Shown piece by piece: positions 1 to 5,990 of a stretch of 7,811 nt of DNA. How positions within the stretch are numbered: the first letter of the stretch is position 1; the number at the start of each line of letters is the position of its first letter. Below the pieces are notes generated by a model, which was given only the letters and a program-made list of their open reading frames with translations, made no database searches and was not told the origin of the DNA. This DNA comes from an uncultured Xanthobacteraceae bacterium. GTDB taxonomy: Bacteria > Pseudomonadota > Alphaproteobacteria > Rhizobiales > Xanthobacteraceae. The translations under genes and the position numbers were made by a program. The DNA is taken from contig CATPBC010000244.1 in NCBI GenBank assembly GCA_955652195.1, forward strand, positions 1 to 7,811, given 5' to 3'.

Positions 1-170
1 CTGGCCTTATCGATCAGCGTTACGTCTGCTTTGCCGCGACGACCGAGTTTGTCGCCGAGCCGGGTGGCAAGTTCGAGACCACCGGCGCCGCCGCCAACCA
101 CAACAATCCGATGCGGGCGGGCTAACTGATCCGCTGCGCCCGTTCCGGGCCCGCGTAGTGCAGGATCCAT
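1..170 (-). CDS. ndh: Type II NADH:quinone oxidoreductase (NDH-2), N-terminal fragment cut by window edge
   Basis: NDH-2 is a single-subunit, membrane-attached FAD enzyme that passes electrons from NADH to the quinone pool without pumping protons. Only the first 56 codons are in the window. After a short polar leader (residues 1-18) comes the FAD-binding Rossmann strand [19 protein letters not shown], then a Lys/Arg-rich stretch and the second strand ADVTLIDKA. The layout [27 protein letters not shown] is what I recall of the start of E. coli Ndh, so the call is stronger than a generic FAD oxidoreductase. The ATG at 168-170 is supported by an AAAGGAG ribosome site six bases upstream. It starts 38 bp after the gudD stop on the same strand and may be co-transcribed with it. 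The missing C-terminus means the quinone and membrane-binding parts cannot be checked. A different member of the pyridine nucleotide-disulfide oxidoreductase family remains possible. Confidence 0.85.
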   Translation of the reverse strand, partial: MDPALRGPGTGAADQLARPHRIVVVGGGAGGLELATRLGDKLGRRGKADVTLIDKA

Positions 171-176
171 CGCTCG

Positions 177-183
177 CTCCTTT
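177..183 (-). promoter_or_regulatory. Ribosome binding site of ndh
   Basis: On the minus strand the sequence reads AAAGGAG, followed by a six-base spacer and the ATG at 170-168. It fixes the start of the truncated ndh gene and lies in the short gudD-ndh gap, so ndh has its own translation signal even if it shares a transcript with gudD. Confidence 0.75.
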
Positions 184-196
184 GGCTGCAAGCCTC

Positions 197-221
197 AGCG
201 CACGAGACTTAGCGCACGAGA
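197..221. repeat. 11-bp direct repeat, 14-bp period, spanning the gudD stop codon
   Basis: AGCGCACGAGA occurs at 197-207 and again at 211-221, separated by three bases that belong to the stop codon region. On the coding (minus) strand one copy encodes the last residues of GudD (S-L-V-R, with the stop at 211-209) and the second follows directly after the stop. It looks like a local tandem duplication. The period of 14 is not a multiple of three, so the second copy is out of frame. No function is evident. Confidence 0.8.
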
Positions 222-1561
222 GAAGGGCGCTTATTGTCGAACGTCCAGCCGGGGATGAGGTACTGCATTGCCATTGCATCGTCGCGTGCGCCGAGGCCGT
301 GCGATTGGTAGAGCGCGTGCGATCGCTCGATTTGATCGAGATCGATTTCGATTCCCAATCCTGGCCGTTCCGGCAGCGCCACCACGCCGCCGCGGATTTG
401 CAACGGCTCTTTGGTCAATCGCTGACCGTCTTGCCAGATCCAATGGGTGTCGATCGCGGTGATCCGGCCTGGGGCCGCGGCGGCCACATGCGTGAACATT
501 GCCAGCGAAATATCGAAATGATTGTTGGAATGCGATCCCCAGGTCAGGCCCCAATCGCGGCACATCTGCGCCACGCGCACCGAGCCCTGCATCGTCCAGA
601 AATGCGGATCGGCGAGCGGGATATCGACCGATTGCAGCACAATGGCATGACCCATTTGCCGCCAATCGGTCGCCACCATATTGGTCGCCGTCGGCAGGCC
701 GGTCGCCCGGCGAAATTCGGCCATGATCTCACGGCCCGAATAACCTCGCTCGGCGCCGCAAGGATCTTCCGCATAGGCGAGCACGCCGTGCATTCTGCTG
801 CACAGCTGGATCGCCTGCTCAAGCGACCACGCGCCGTTTGGATCAAGAGTAATCCGCGCTTGCGGAAAACGCTGTGCCAGCGCGGTTACCGTTTCGATTT
901 CTTGCTCGCCGCGCAGCACGCCGCCTTTTAATTTGAAATCTTCGAAGCCGTAATGCGCATAGGCCGCTTCGGCGAGATGCACCACGGCTTGCGTCGTCAA
1001 AGCCGCATCGTGGCGCAGACGAAACCAGTCGATCTTGGCGTCCGGTTCGGCCCGATAAGGCAGATCGGTCTTGTTGCGGTCGCCGACAAAAAACAAATAA
1101 CCGAGCATCTTCACGGCGCTGCGCTGTTGTCCCTCGCCGAGCAGCGCCGCCACTGGCACGCCGAGAAACTGACCCAACAGATCCAGCAGCGACGCCTCGA
1201 CCGCAGTCACCGCATGAATGGCAACGCGCTGATCGAAGGTTTGCAATCCGCGTCCGCCGGTATCGCGATCGGCGAAGCTTTTGCGCATCGTGTTGAGAAT
1301 GTCGTTGTAGCTACCGATCGAGCGGCCCACGACCAATTGCCGGGCGTCCTCCAATGTTTGCCATATGTGCTCGCCGCCGGGTACCTCGCCGACGCCGGTA
1401 TGGCCGGCATTGTCACGAACAATGACGATATTGCGCGTGAAGAACGGCCCGTGCGCGCCCGAGAGATTGAGCAGCATCTCGTCGTGGCCGGCCACCGGGA
1501 CGACAAGCATTTCGGTGACTTTTGGCGAAGACGACAGATAATTGTCGGGTCGGATCGTCAT
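209..1561 (-). CDS. gudD: D-glucarate dehydratase (enolase superfamily)
   Basis: This cytoplasmic Mg-dependent enzyme dehydrates D-glucarate (and usually L-idarate) to 5-dehydro-4-deoxy-D-glucarate, the first step of glucarate use. The 450-residue protein is close in length to E. coli GudD (446 as I recall it) and the two align almost without gaps. The N-terminal capping domain has [17 protein letters not shown] (32-48). The barrel holds the KLK motif with base Lys212, metal ligands Asp240, Glu271 and Asn294, Asp318, and the second base His344 in [10 protein letters not shown], so no catalytic residue is missing. It ends with the family's GLGARDDAM...[13 protein letters not shown] tail. I chose the ATG at 1561 (AGGA five bases upstream) over an in-frame GTG at 1597, because the extra residues match nothing in the family. 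It is divergent from a zinc dehydrogenase and followed at 38 bp by ndh. The aldolase or dehydratase for the next step is not in the window. Confidence 0.96.
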   Translation of the reverse strand: MTIRPDNYLSSSPKVTEMLVVPVAGHDEMLLNLSGAHGPFFTRNIVIVRDNAGHTGVGEVPGGEHIWQTLEDARQLVVGRSIGSYNDILNTMRKSFADRDTGGRGLQTFDQRVAIHAVTAVEASLLDLLGQFLGVPVAALLGEGQQRSAVKMLGYLFFVGDRNKTDLPYRAEPDAKIDWFRLRHDAALTTQAVVHLAEAAYAHYGFEDFKLKGGVLRGEQEIETVTALAQRFPQARITLDPNGAWSLEQAIQLCSRMHGVLAYAEDPCGAERGYSGREIMAEFRRATGLPTATNMVATDWRQMGHAIVLQSVDIPLADPHFWTMQGSVRVAQMCRDWGLTWGSHSNNHFDISLAMFTHVAAAAPGRITAIDTHWIWQDGQRLTKEPLQIRGGVVALPERPGLGIEIDLDQIERSHALYQSHGLGARDDAMAMQYLIPGWTFDNKRPSLVR

Positions 1562-1694
1562 GAAAATCCTGCTGTGCGCTACTCTAGCCGCATGCACTCG
1601 ATTTTACGACCGCTTGTCACCAGGCTTCCGGCGCGTTTTGTGGTCTGGCGCTTCCTGCTAACATTGCGCGTGGAGCGGATTTGCAACGAAATCG
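1562..1694. promoter_or_regulatory. Divergent intergenic region between gudD and the MDR dehydrogenase
   Basis: These 133 bp lie between the start codons of two genes pointing away from each other, so promoters for both must lie here or overlap the coding starts. A local AT-rich stretch around 1601-1607 (ATTTTAC, read GTAAAAT on the minus strand) could be part of a gudD -10 element, but I found no properly spaced -35. There is no convincing dyad operator. Divergent arrangement of sugar-acid genes usually means joint control, but no regulator gene is visible within the window. Confidence 0.45.
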
Positions 1695-2696
1695 ATGACC
1701 ATGAAAGCGCTCGTTTATACGGAGCCGAACGTTCTGTTGTGCCGCGAAGAGCCCGAACCCACGCCCGGCAATGATGAAGTGCTGGTGCGCGTCGAGGCGG
1801 TCGGGATTTGTGGTTCCGACATGCACGCCTATCACGGCCACGATTCACGCCGGCCGCCGCCGCTCGTGCTCGGCCACGAAGCCGCGGGTTCGATCGTCAG
1901 CGGTCCCGATCGCGGCGCCCGTGTCGCCGTCAACCCGCTGGTCCCTTGCGGTGTGTGCGACTGGTGCCTCGAGGGCCGTCCGCATCTTTGCCCGTCGCGC
2001 CAGCTGCTTTCAGTGCCGCCGCGGGCCGGCGCCTTTGCCGAACTGGTGCGGGTACCGGAACGCAACGTCGTCAAGATTCCCGATGGCCTCGACAGTGCGA
2101 AAGCGGCTCTGACCGAGCCTTTGGCGGTGGCCTATCACGCTGTCAACTTGGCCGCACGATTGTTGCAGCGGCCGATCGCGGCGAACCGCTGCCTGGTGCT
2201 CGGCGGCGGCGGCATTGGGCTCGCCTGCGCTTTGGTCCTGGCGATGCATGGCGGTTCCGACGTTCACATTGGCGAACCCAATGCGGCGCGCCGGCAGACT
2301 GCCGCGCGCGCCGGCCCGTTCCAATGCTACGCACCCAATGAGGCCGGCCAGCCGGCCAAACTGTCGATGGACTTGGTGATCGATGCGGTCGGCGCCGCCG
2401 CGACGCGCGCCGCAGCCTCGCGCCTGGTCAAACCCGGCGGTGTGATCATTCACGTTGGTTTGTTGCCGGGCTCGGAAGGATTCGATGTCCGCAAGATCAC
2501 GCTGCAGGAGGTCATCGTCGCCGGCACATATTGTTATACGCCGCTGGAATTTCGCGAGACGCTCGCGGCCATTGCCGCCGGCCGGCTCGGGCCGCTCGAC
2601 TGGATCGAACAGCGGCCGCTCGCCGAGGGGCCTCGCGCTTTCCAAGATATCGATGCGGGCCGCGCCGCCGCCGCCAAGATCGTGTTGAGGCCGTAG
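1695..2696 (+). CDS. Zinc-dependent MDR alcohol/polyol dehydrogenase (sorbitol/threonine DH-like)
   Basis: This 333-residue cytoplasmic medium-chain dehydrogenase probably oxidises a secondary alcohol on a sugar, polyol or sugar acid with NAD(P). The N-terminal catalytic domain has zinc ligands Cys39 (GICGSD), His61-Glu62 (GHEAAG) and a Glu at 141 (TEPLAVAYHA), the Cys/His/Glu set typical of sorbitol and threonine dehydrogenases. The structural zinc lobe is complete: Cys85, 88, 91 and 99 (CX2CX2CX7C). The Rossmann motif GGGGIG is at 170-175 and an acidic residue follows strand two (GEPNAARR), hinting at NAD. Tandem ATGs at 1695 and 1701 are both possible, and neither has a clear Shine-Dalgarno site. 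The GGAG at 1672 is too far away. Divergence from gudD suggests a role near glucarate or a related aldonic or uronic acid, for example an L-idonate or galactitol-phosphate dehydrogenase relative. The substrate is not determinable here. Confidence 0.88.
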   Translation: MTMKALVYTEPNVLLCREEPEPTPGNDEVLVRVEAVGICGSDMHAYHGHDSRRPPPLVLGHEAAGSIVSGPDRGARVAVNPLVPCGVCDWCLEGRPHLCPSRQLLSVPPRAGAFAELVRVPERNVVKIPDGLDSAKAALTEPLAVAYHAVNLAARLLQRPIAANRCLVLGGGGIGLACALVLAMHGGSDVHIGEPNAARRQTAARAGPFQCYAPNEAGQPAKLSMDLVIDAVGAAATRAAASRLVKPGGVIIHVGLLPGSEGFDVRKITLQEVIVAGTYCYTPLEFRETLAAIAAGRLGPLDWIEQRPLAEGPRAFQDIDAGRAAAAKIVLRP

Positions 2697-2752
2697 CGTC
2701 CGGCATACCAAAACCCGCGTTATGGGTGCGGTGAGCAGAGGGAACGCAACAA

Positions 2753-3661
2753 ATGGGTAAATTCGGCGCTGTCGCGCTGGCCGTCGTTTTTCTCAGTTCA
2801 TCTGCGCCGGCTGCGATCCAGACTTTTCCGACCGAGTTTAAGACCGAGACCATCGCCACCAACGGCGCGCGGATCTATGTGCGTATCGGCGGCGCTGGTC
2901 CGGCCGTGGTCTTGCTGCACGGCTTTGGCGAAACGGGAGACATGTGGGCGCCGCTCGCCGCCCGGCTGTCGCGCGACCACACCGTGATCGTGCCGGATCT
3001 GCGCGGTCTTGGGCTATCGTCACGGCCTGCTGGAGGCTACGACAAGAAAACCCAAGGCGAAGACGTTGCCGGCCTGCTCGATGCGCTGAAGGTCGATAAG
3101 GTCGATCTTGTTACCCATGATATTGGCAACATGGTCGGCTATGCGTTCGCGGCCGAGCACCCGGAGCGGGTGAAGAAATTCGTCATCATCGACGCACCAC
3201 TGCCCGGAATAGGTCCCTGGGACGACATCATCCGCAGCCATGCGCTGTGGCATTTCTCGTTTTATGGACCGGATGCCGAGCGGCTGGTGAAGGGCCGTGA
3301 GCGAATCTATCTCGATCGCTTCTGGAACGAATTCTCTGCCGATCCGAAAAAATTTGATGAAGCATCGCGCGCGCACTACGCCAAGCTTTACGCGCAGCCC
3401 GGCGCCATGCATGCGGGATTCGAGCAGTTCAAGGCCTTCGATCAGGACGCCACCGACAACAAGGCATTCGTCGCCAAGGGCATGCTCACCATGCCGGTTC
3501 TCGCAGTCGGTGGCGAGAAATCGTTCGGTCCGATGATGGCGACGGTGATGCGCGCCGCCGCTACGAATGTTCAGGGCGCCGTCGTTCCCAATTCTGGACA
3601 TTGGGTGATGGAGGAAAATCCCGCGGCGACGATCAAGCTGGTCGAGGATTTCCTGCGCTGA
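2753..3661 (+). CDS. Exported alpha/beta hydrolase, epoxide hydrolase/haloalkane dehalogenase-like
   Basis: The 302-residue protein begins with a short Sec-type signal: a lone Lys, a hydrophobic core AVALAVVFL (6-14), then SSSAPAA with likely cleavage near Ala21. This suggests a periplasmic enzyme. The mature part is an alpha/beta hydrolase. It has the oxyanion-hole HGFGE (56-60), PDLRGLGLSS (81-90), and a nucleophile elbow THDIGN in which the nucleophile is Asp123 rather than Ser. That Asp is the mark of epoxide hydrolases and halo-acid/haloalkane dehalogenases. A cap domain rich in aromatics lies at about 150-225 (WHFSFYG, Tyr186). The base is His283 (NSGHW), and Glu255 (GGEKS) may be the acid. 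The ATG at 2753 has AGAGGGA nine bases upstream. It follows the MDR dehydrogenase stop by 56 bp on the same strand, so an operon is plausible. The reaction is inferred from family only. An ester or lactone hydrolase is less likely given the Asp. Confidence 0.87.
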   Translation: MGKFGAVALAVVFLSSSAPAAIQTFPTEFKTETIATNGARIYVRIGGAGPAVVLLHGFGETGDMWAPLAARLSRDHTVIVPDLRGLGLSSRPAGGYDKKTQGEDVAGLLDALKVDKVDLVTHDIGNMVGYAFAAEHPERVKKFVIIDAPLPGIGPWDDIIRSHALWHFSFYGPDAERLVKGRERIYLDRFWNEFSADPKKFDEASRAHYAKLYAQPGAMHAGFEQFKAFDQDATDNKAFVAKGMLTMPVLAVGGEKSFGPMMATVMRAAATNVQGAVVPNSGHWVMEENPAATIKLVEDFLR

Positions 3662-3914
3662 CGCGGCGCCGCGGTTCGATCGGCGGATTTTCTTCAAACT
3701 GCGGACATGCCCGGCTCGTCGCTGTCGTAAACGAGTCGTGCCGATCACACAGTCCAGTATCGCCGCACGCCGAGCCATAGGCTGAACTGAGAATATTGAG
3801 GCCCGCAATCGCGCGCTCCAGCCCCGCCGGCGTGCCAATAAAGAACCGGCACGCGGCGCATCGGCCCGCGCCGAATGGCGGGGCGTCAGTGGATGCCGGC
3901 CCAGTAACTGCCAA
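3633..3914 (-). CDS. Possible small Cys-rich protein in the convergent gap (start uncertain)
   Basis: This 93-codon open frame fills the gap between the hydrolase and the YeiH-type gene. It overlaps the 3' end of each by 29 bases. The product has a CAACRFF motif (Cys19, Cys22), then GLERAIAGLNILSSAYGS, then DTGLCDRHD and a final Cys in SRACPQF. The CxxC plus two later Cys and the pattern 'CxxCRFF ... LxxLSSxYGS ... DxGLCxRHD ... CxxF' look like a real small protein, and I have the impression of similar short hypothetical proteins in Rhizobiales, which I cannot confirm. Codon choice resembles the neighbours. Against it: there is no ATG or GTG, only a TTG at 3914-3912 inside the YeiH-type gene, and I see no Shine-Dalgarno site before it. 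It could be translated by coupling from the upstream gene, be a remnant that lost its start, or be chance. Function unknown; metal binding by the cysteines is only a guess. Confidence 0.45.
   Translation of the reverse strand: MAVTGPASTDAPPFGAGRCAACRFFIGTPAGLERAIAGLNILSSAYGSACGDTGLCDRHDSFTTATSRACPQFEENPPIEPRRRVSAGNPRPA
3662..3694 (+). terminator. Weak candidate terminator after the alpha/beta hydrolase
   Basis: Immediately after the hydrolase stop lies a perfect 12-bp palindrome, CGCGGCGCCGCG (3662-3673). An alternative stem pairs CCGC at 3669-3672 with GCGG at 3683-3686 around a ten-base loop, followed by ATTTTCTT (3687-3694). The stem is only four pairs, so termination is plausible but weak. 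The same bases code for the C-terminal end of the cryptic minus-strand frame. Confidence 0.25.
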
Positions 3915-5280
3915 AGACGATCACCGACAAGAAGTAACCGAGGAGGACATTGACCGCGACGCCAATCGTGAACGACCAGAATGCCCCCCAACCGACGACA
4001 TGCAGATCGCGAAACCGAGTCGTCAGCCCGATGCTCAGAAAGCAGAATATGAAGGTCCAGGTGCGTAGTGACACCAACGGCGCGAGGACGTTGGGCCGTA
4101 CCGTGCTGTTGAAGTCCGCGGCGCTAAAGCTGCTGGTAAAGGCGCTCACGAGCAGCGAAGCGGCAAAAAAGCCGATGACGAATTTCGGGAACCGCCACCA
4201 CACTTCGCGGGCGTCCGGCGCCCGGCCGGTCTGGCCTTTTTCCCACACGAAGGTTGCGATCGCGGCGAACACGACCGACCAGATGCCGATCCACAGGTCG
4301 CGGCCGATAACCTTCATCAGCGTGAACGATTTTATCGCCGCGTCCTCGGCGCCGACCATTTTGCCGTAGGTGGTGGCCGCCGCGAATCCGGCGGCGTCGG
4401 CAAACTCCGAAGTGCCGATCCATGCCCCGGCGACACCGGCGGATAGCCCCATCGCGCGTGACAGGAACGGCAGCACCGCGATCATGACCAGCGCCCAAAC
4501 GACGACGAGCGTCACCGACGTGTAGAGGTGATCCTTCTTGGCGTTCACCGAGGCGGCGATCGCCATCGAGGCGGATACGCCGCACACCGCACCGCCGACG
4601 CCCATCACCGCCGCTAGCCGTTTGTCGAGCCCGAACACGCGAGTGCCGACGAAATAGATCACTAGGCAGGTGACGAGCGAGATGATCGTTGCCTGGACGA
4701 TGGCGACCGGCCCGGCCGTGAGCACGAGCGTTATCGGGAACGTGGCGCCAAGCAGAACGATCCCGGTCTTGATGAAGTATTCAACGCGAAATGCGCTGTC
4801 CATCCACGCCGGTAAGCGAAACACATTGGCGATGATAAGTCCAAGAATGAGCGCAACCAGCGGCGCTTCGAGATTGAACTGCGCCGCATTGGCCCAGCCG
4901 GCGATCGCGAACATGATGATCGAGCCGACATAAAGGAAAATGAACGCCGGCACGAACTCTTTCAGCTTCGCGCCCATGATCGCGGTCGTGGCTCCAAACA
5001 AAACGAGCCAGAATACGAACTGATAAAGATAGAGATGAGCATTTTGCGCGAAGTGGCCGGCGAGTTGACCGAACGAGGTCCATTTGAGCCCGCCGGGATT
5101 GATCGCGAGCGCCTTGAGAATGTTGCTGCTGCCGGATTGGAATAACAGGATCGAAAGGACCATCAACGCGAAACCGAGCCAGACGGCCCACCAGTCCTCT
5201 TTCAGATAAAGTTCTTTCGACCCCAGTCGTTCGGGTTTTGCTGTCTCACGGCTCGGCTCCAACGACCCCACGTTTGTCAT
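3886..5280 (-). CDS. YeiH/UPF0324-family putative sulfate exporter, long form
   Basis: This is a 464-residue integral inner-membrane protein of the family named 'putative sulfate exporter' (YeiH, PF03601). The transported substrate is not firmly established for most members. About eleven or twelve hydrophobic segments can be seen, roughly at 31-48, 84-103, 110-130, 139-153, 172-188, 193-213, 253-273, 329-347, 364-382, 405-420 and 433-457. The family core is recognisable in FRLP-W (154-159), KTGIVLLGATFP (171-182) and GVGGAVCGVSASMAIAA (227-243). Ordinary YeiH proteins are around 340-350 residues. The extra length here is an N-terminal extension with one or two added membrane segments and a polar start, plus a loop at about 347-362. 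The ATG at 5280 has GAGG seven to eight bases upstream. Its nearest same-strand upstream gene ends 217 bp away, so it probably has its own promoter. Confidence 0.9.
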   Translation of the reverse strand: MTNVGSLEPSRETAKPERLGSKELYLKEDWWAVWLGFALMVLSILLFQSGSSNILKALAINPGGLKWTSFGQLAGHFAQNAHLYLYQFVFWLVLFGATTAIMGAKLKEFVPAFIFLYVGSIIMFAIAGWANAAQFNLEAPLVALILGLIIANVFRLPAWMDSAFRVEYFIKTGIVLLGATFPITLVLTAGPVAIVQATIISLVTCLVIYFVGTRVFGLDKRLAAVMGVGGAVCGVSASMAIAASVNAKKDHLYTSVTLVVVWALVMIAVLPFLSRAMGLSAGVAGAWIGTSEFADAAGFAAATTYGKMVGAEDAAIKSFTLMKVIGRDLWIGIWSVVFAAIATFVWEKGQTGRAPDAREVWWRFPKFVIGFFAASLLVSAFTSSFSAADFNSTVRPNVLAPLVSLRTWTFIFCFLSIGLTTRFRDLHVVGWGAFWSFTIGVAVNVLLGYFLSVIVFGSYWAGIH

Positions 5281-5423
5281 TGCGCGGCCTCATGGTGTGA
5301 GTTGCGATTACCGATTCATGCGCAAGCGGATAGGCAAGGATGCCAGTTTACTGCTCCATTATCTTTTCTTTTTGCGTGCGATCCGTAGCGCGCGCGTATC
5401 ACCCGCGAGCGCGAAGGCGGAAT

Positions 5424-5439
5424 AATATTTCGAAATATT
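5424..5439. promoter_or_regulatory. Perfect 16-bp AT-rich palindrome, candidate operator
   Basis: AATATTTCGAAATATT is its own reverse complement across all 16 bases and stands out in GC-rich surroundings. It lies 144 bp upstream of the YeiH-type start codon, between that gene and the hairpin ending the preceding gene. This is the right place for a dimeric repressor or activator site. AT-rich dyads of this type are bound by ArsR/MarR-like winged-helix regulators, but no regulator is encoded nearby and the assignment is inference. Confidence 0.45.
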
Positions 5440-5462
5440 GCGATGCTTGGCAACCATGCAGC

Positions 5463-5487
5463 GCAGCAAAGCCGGCGGCTTGGCTGC
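5463..5487 (-). terminator. Strong hairpin after the small hypothetical gene, likely terminator without U-tract
   Basis: On the minus strand, starting 11 bases after the stop of the 5498-5836 gene, an 11-pair stem (GCAGCCAAGCC with GGCTTTGCTGC, one C-T mismatch) closes on a three-base loop. The position suggests transcription termination or 3'-end protection. No run of T follows, so it is not a textbook Rho-independent terminator. Confidence 0.45.
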
Positions 5488-5497
5488 AACCCTGCGT

Positions 5498-5836
5498 TTA
5501 GCGGCCGAATTCCGGAACGGGCATTTGGCCGATTGCCATGGGCAGCGCAGTCGGGGGCGCCGTTTGCAATTGCCGCACCGCGAACATCCGCGCCGAGACC
5601 GCGGAAGCCGATGGTTCATCTGCGGGCTTGTTATCCACGGGCTTGTTATCCGCGTGGCGGGGAGGTAGTGGCCGGCGCCGCGCGTAATTTTCTTCAAGAT
5701 TGGCGAGGACAAGATAGTGTTGCGCCAGCAAACGGTAGCACTCGCCAAATTCTATTGACGACGTATTCTTGGCCGAGAGTTCGCACTTGGCCGCTCGATC
5801 ACGATAGCGCTGCGCCGCGGCCAGATGGTCAGACAT
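5498..5836 (-). CDS. Small helical protein of unknown function
   Basis: I do not recognise a named family. The 112-residue product starts MSDHLAAAQRYRDRAAKCE and its first ~54 residues look like two amphipathic helices (about 4-22 and 29-53), rich in Ala, Leu, Arg and Glu with Cys18 and Cys33. The YRxRAxxC...YRxLAxxY...LExxY pattern resembles short hypothetical proteins that are common in Bradyrhizobium and relatives. A proline-rich, probably disordered tail follows, containing the repeat DNKPVDNKPADEP (63-75). There is no signal peptide or membrane segment, so it is likely cytoplasmic. I chose the ATG at 5836; a GGAG lies 13 bases upstream, which is rather far. An upstream in-frame extension to 6022 is rejected because it would overlap the well-supported dehydrogenase start at 5991 and has no protein-like character. 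It is divergent from that dehydrogenase. Confidence 0.68.
   Translation of the reverse strand: MSDHLAAAQRYRDRAAKCELSAKNTSSIEFGECYRLLAQHYLVLANLEENYARRRPLPPRHADNKPVDNKPADEPSASAVSARMFAVRQLQTAPPTALPMAIGQMPVPEFGR
5624..5653. repeat. 15-bp tandem duplication encoding DNKPx repeats
   Basis: Two copies of GGGCTTGTTATCC (5624-5636 and 5639-5651) form a 15-bp period with 14 of 15 bases identical. Read on the minus strand it encodes five-residue repeats (DNKPV, DNKPA) in the tail of the small protein. The period is a multiple of three, so the duplication kept the frame. Confidence 0.85.
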
Positions 5837-5990
5837 GGGATGTTCGCAACTCCAGGACGCGCGAGCTTGCTCGGCTGGTCGGCTACCGGTCAAGCGGCCT
5901 GTGGATAAGTGTCTTACTTCCGGCACGCGATTTGCTACTCGCGCGATCGAGATTGAGCGTTGAAAATTGCCAATTCGGGAGAGGTTTCTC
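5837..5990. promoter_or_regulatory. Divergent intergenic region before the second MDR dehydrogenase
   Basis: The 154 bp between two divergent starts must carry both promoters. It contains TGTGGATAA (5900-5908), a perfect match to the DnaA-box consensus on the opposite strand. It also has a short dyad, AATT-GCC-AATT (5965-5975), just before the ribosome site of the dehydrogenase. No properly spaced -35/-10 pair was found by eye. Confidence 0.4.
5977..5984 (+). promoter_or_regulatory. Ribosome binding site of the second MDR dehydrogenase
   Basis: GGGAGAGG ends six bases before the ATG at 5991. It decides the start in favour of that ATG over the in-frame upstream start at 5967, which would place the ribosome site inside the coding region. 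Confidence 0.8.

Larger units (their letters stand above)
5281..5497. other. Non-coding stretch upstream of the YeiH-type gene
   Basis: These 217 bp separate the small minus-strand gene (stop at 5498) from the YeiH-type start at 5280. I see no convincing gene. The stretch holds a hairpin (5463-5487), a perfect AT-rich palindrome (5424-5439), a GC-rich alternating CG run (5389-5397) and a pyrimidine-rich tract (5359-5375, read AAAAAGAAAAGATAAT on the minus strand). GATAAT in that tract resembles a -10 box for the YeiH-type gene, but no -35 is found at the right distance. Confidence 0.5.

Noticed and set aside
1562..1597. Upstream GTG start for gudD at 1597
   Set aside because: The twelve extra residues are not part of the family and the ATG at 1561 has an AGGA site at a good distance.
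158..1774. Long plus-strand open frames at 158-931 and 953-1774
   Set aside because: They lie antisense to gudD, whose product aligns along its full length to glucarate dehydratase. Their products are Arg/His-rich with no motif, as expected from GC-rich antisense frames.
2010..2711. 233-codon minus-strand open frame opposite the first MDR dehydrogenase
   Set aside because: Antisense shadow of a well-supported dehydrogenase; low-complexity Arg/Ala product.
3020..3991. 323-codon minus-strand open frame opposite the alpha/beta hydrolase
   Set aside because: It is antisense to a gene with a complete catalytic set, and its product is Arg-rich and without motifs.
5359..5748. 129-codon minus-strand frame overlapping the small helical protein gene
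   Set aside because: The alternative frame at 5498-5836 has better helical and codon character. The shared part here is Arg/Cys-rich and the C-terminal KKKR comes from the pyrimidine tract.
5624..5908. A replication origin based on DnaA-box-like sites
   Set aside because: Only one exact box, no AT-rich unwinding region beside it and no origin-type neighbour genes. One exact 9-mer in this length is not surprising by chance.
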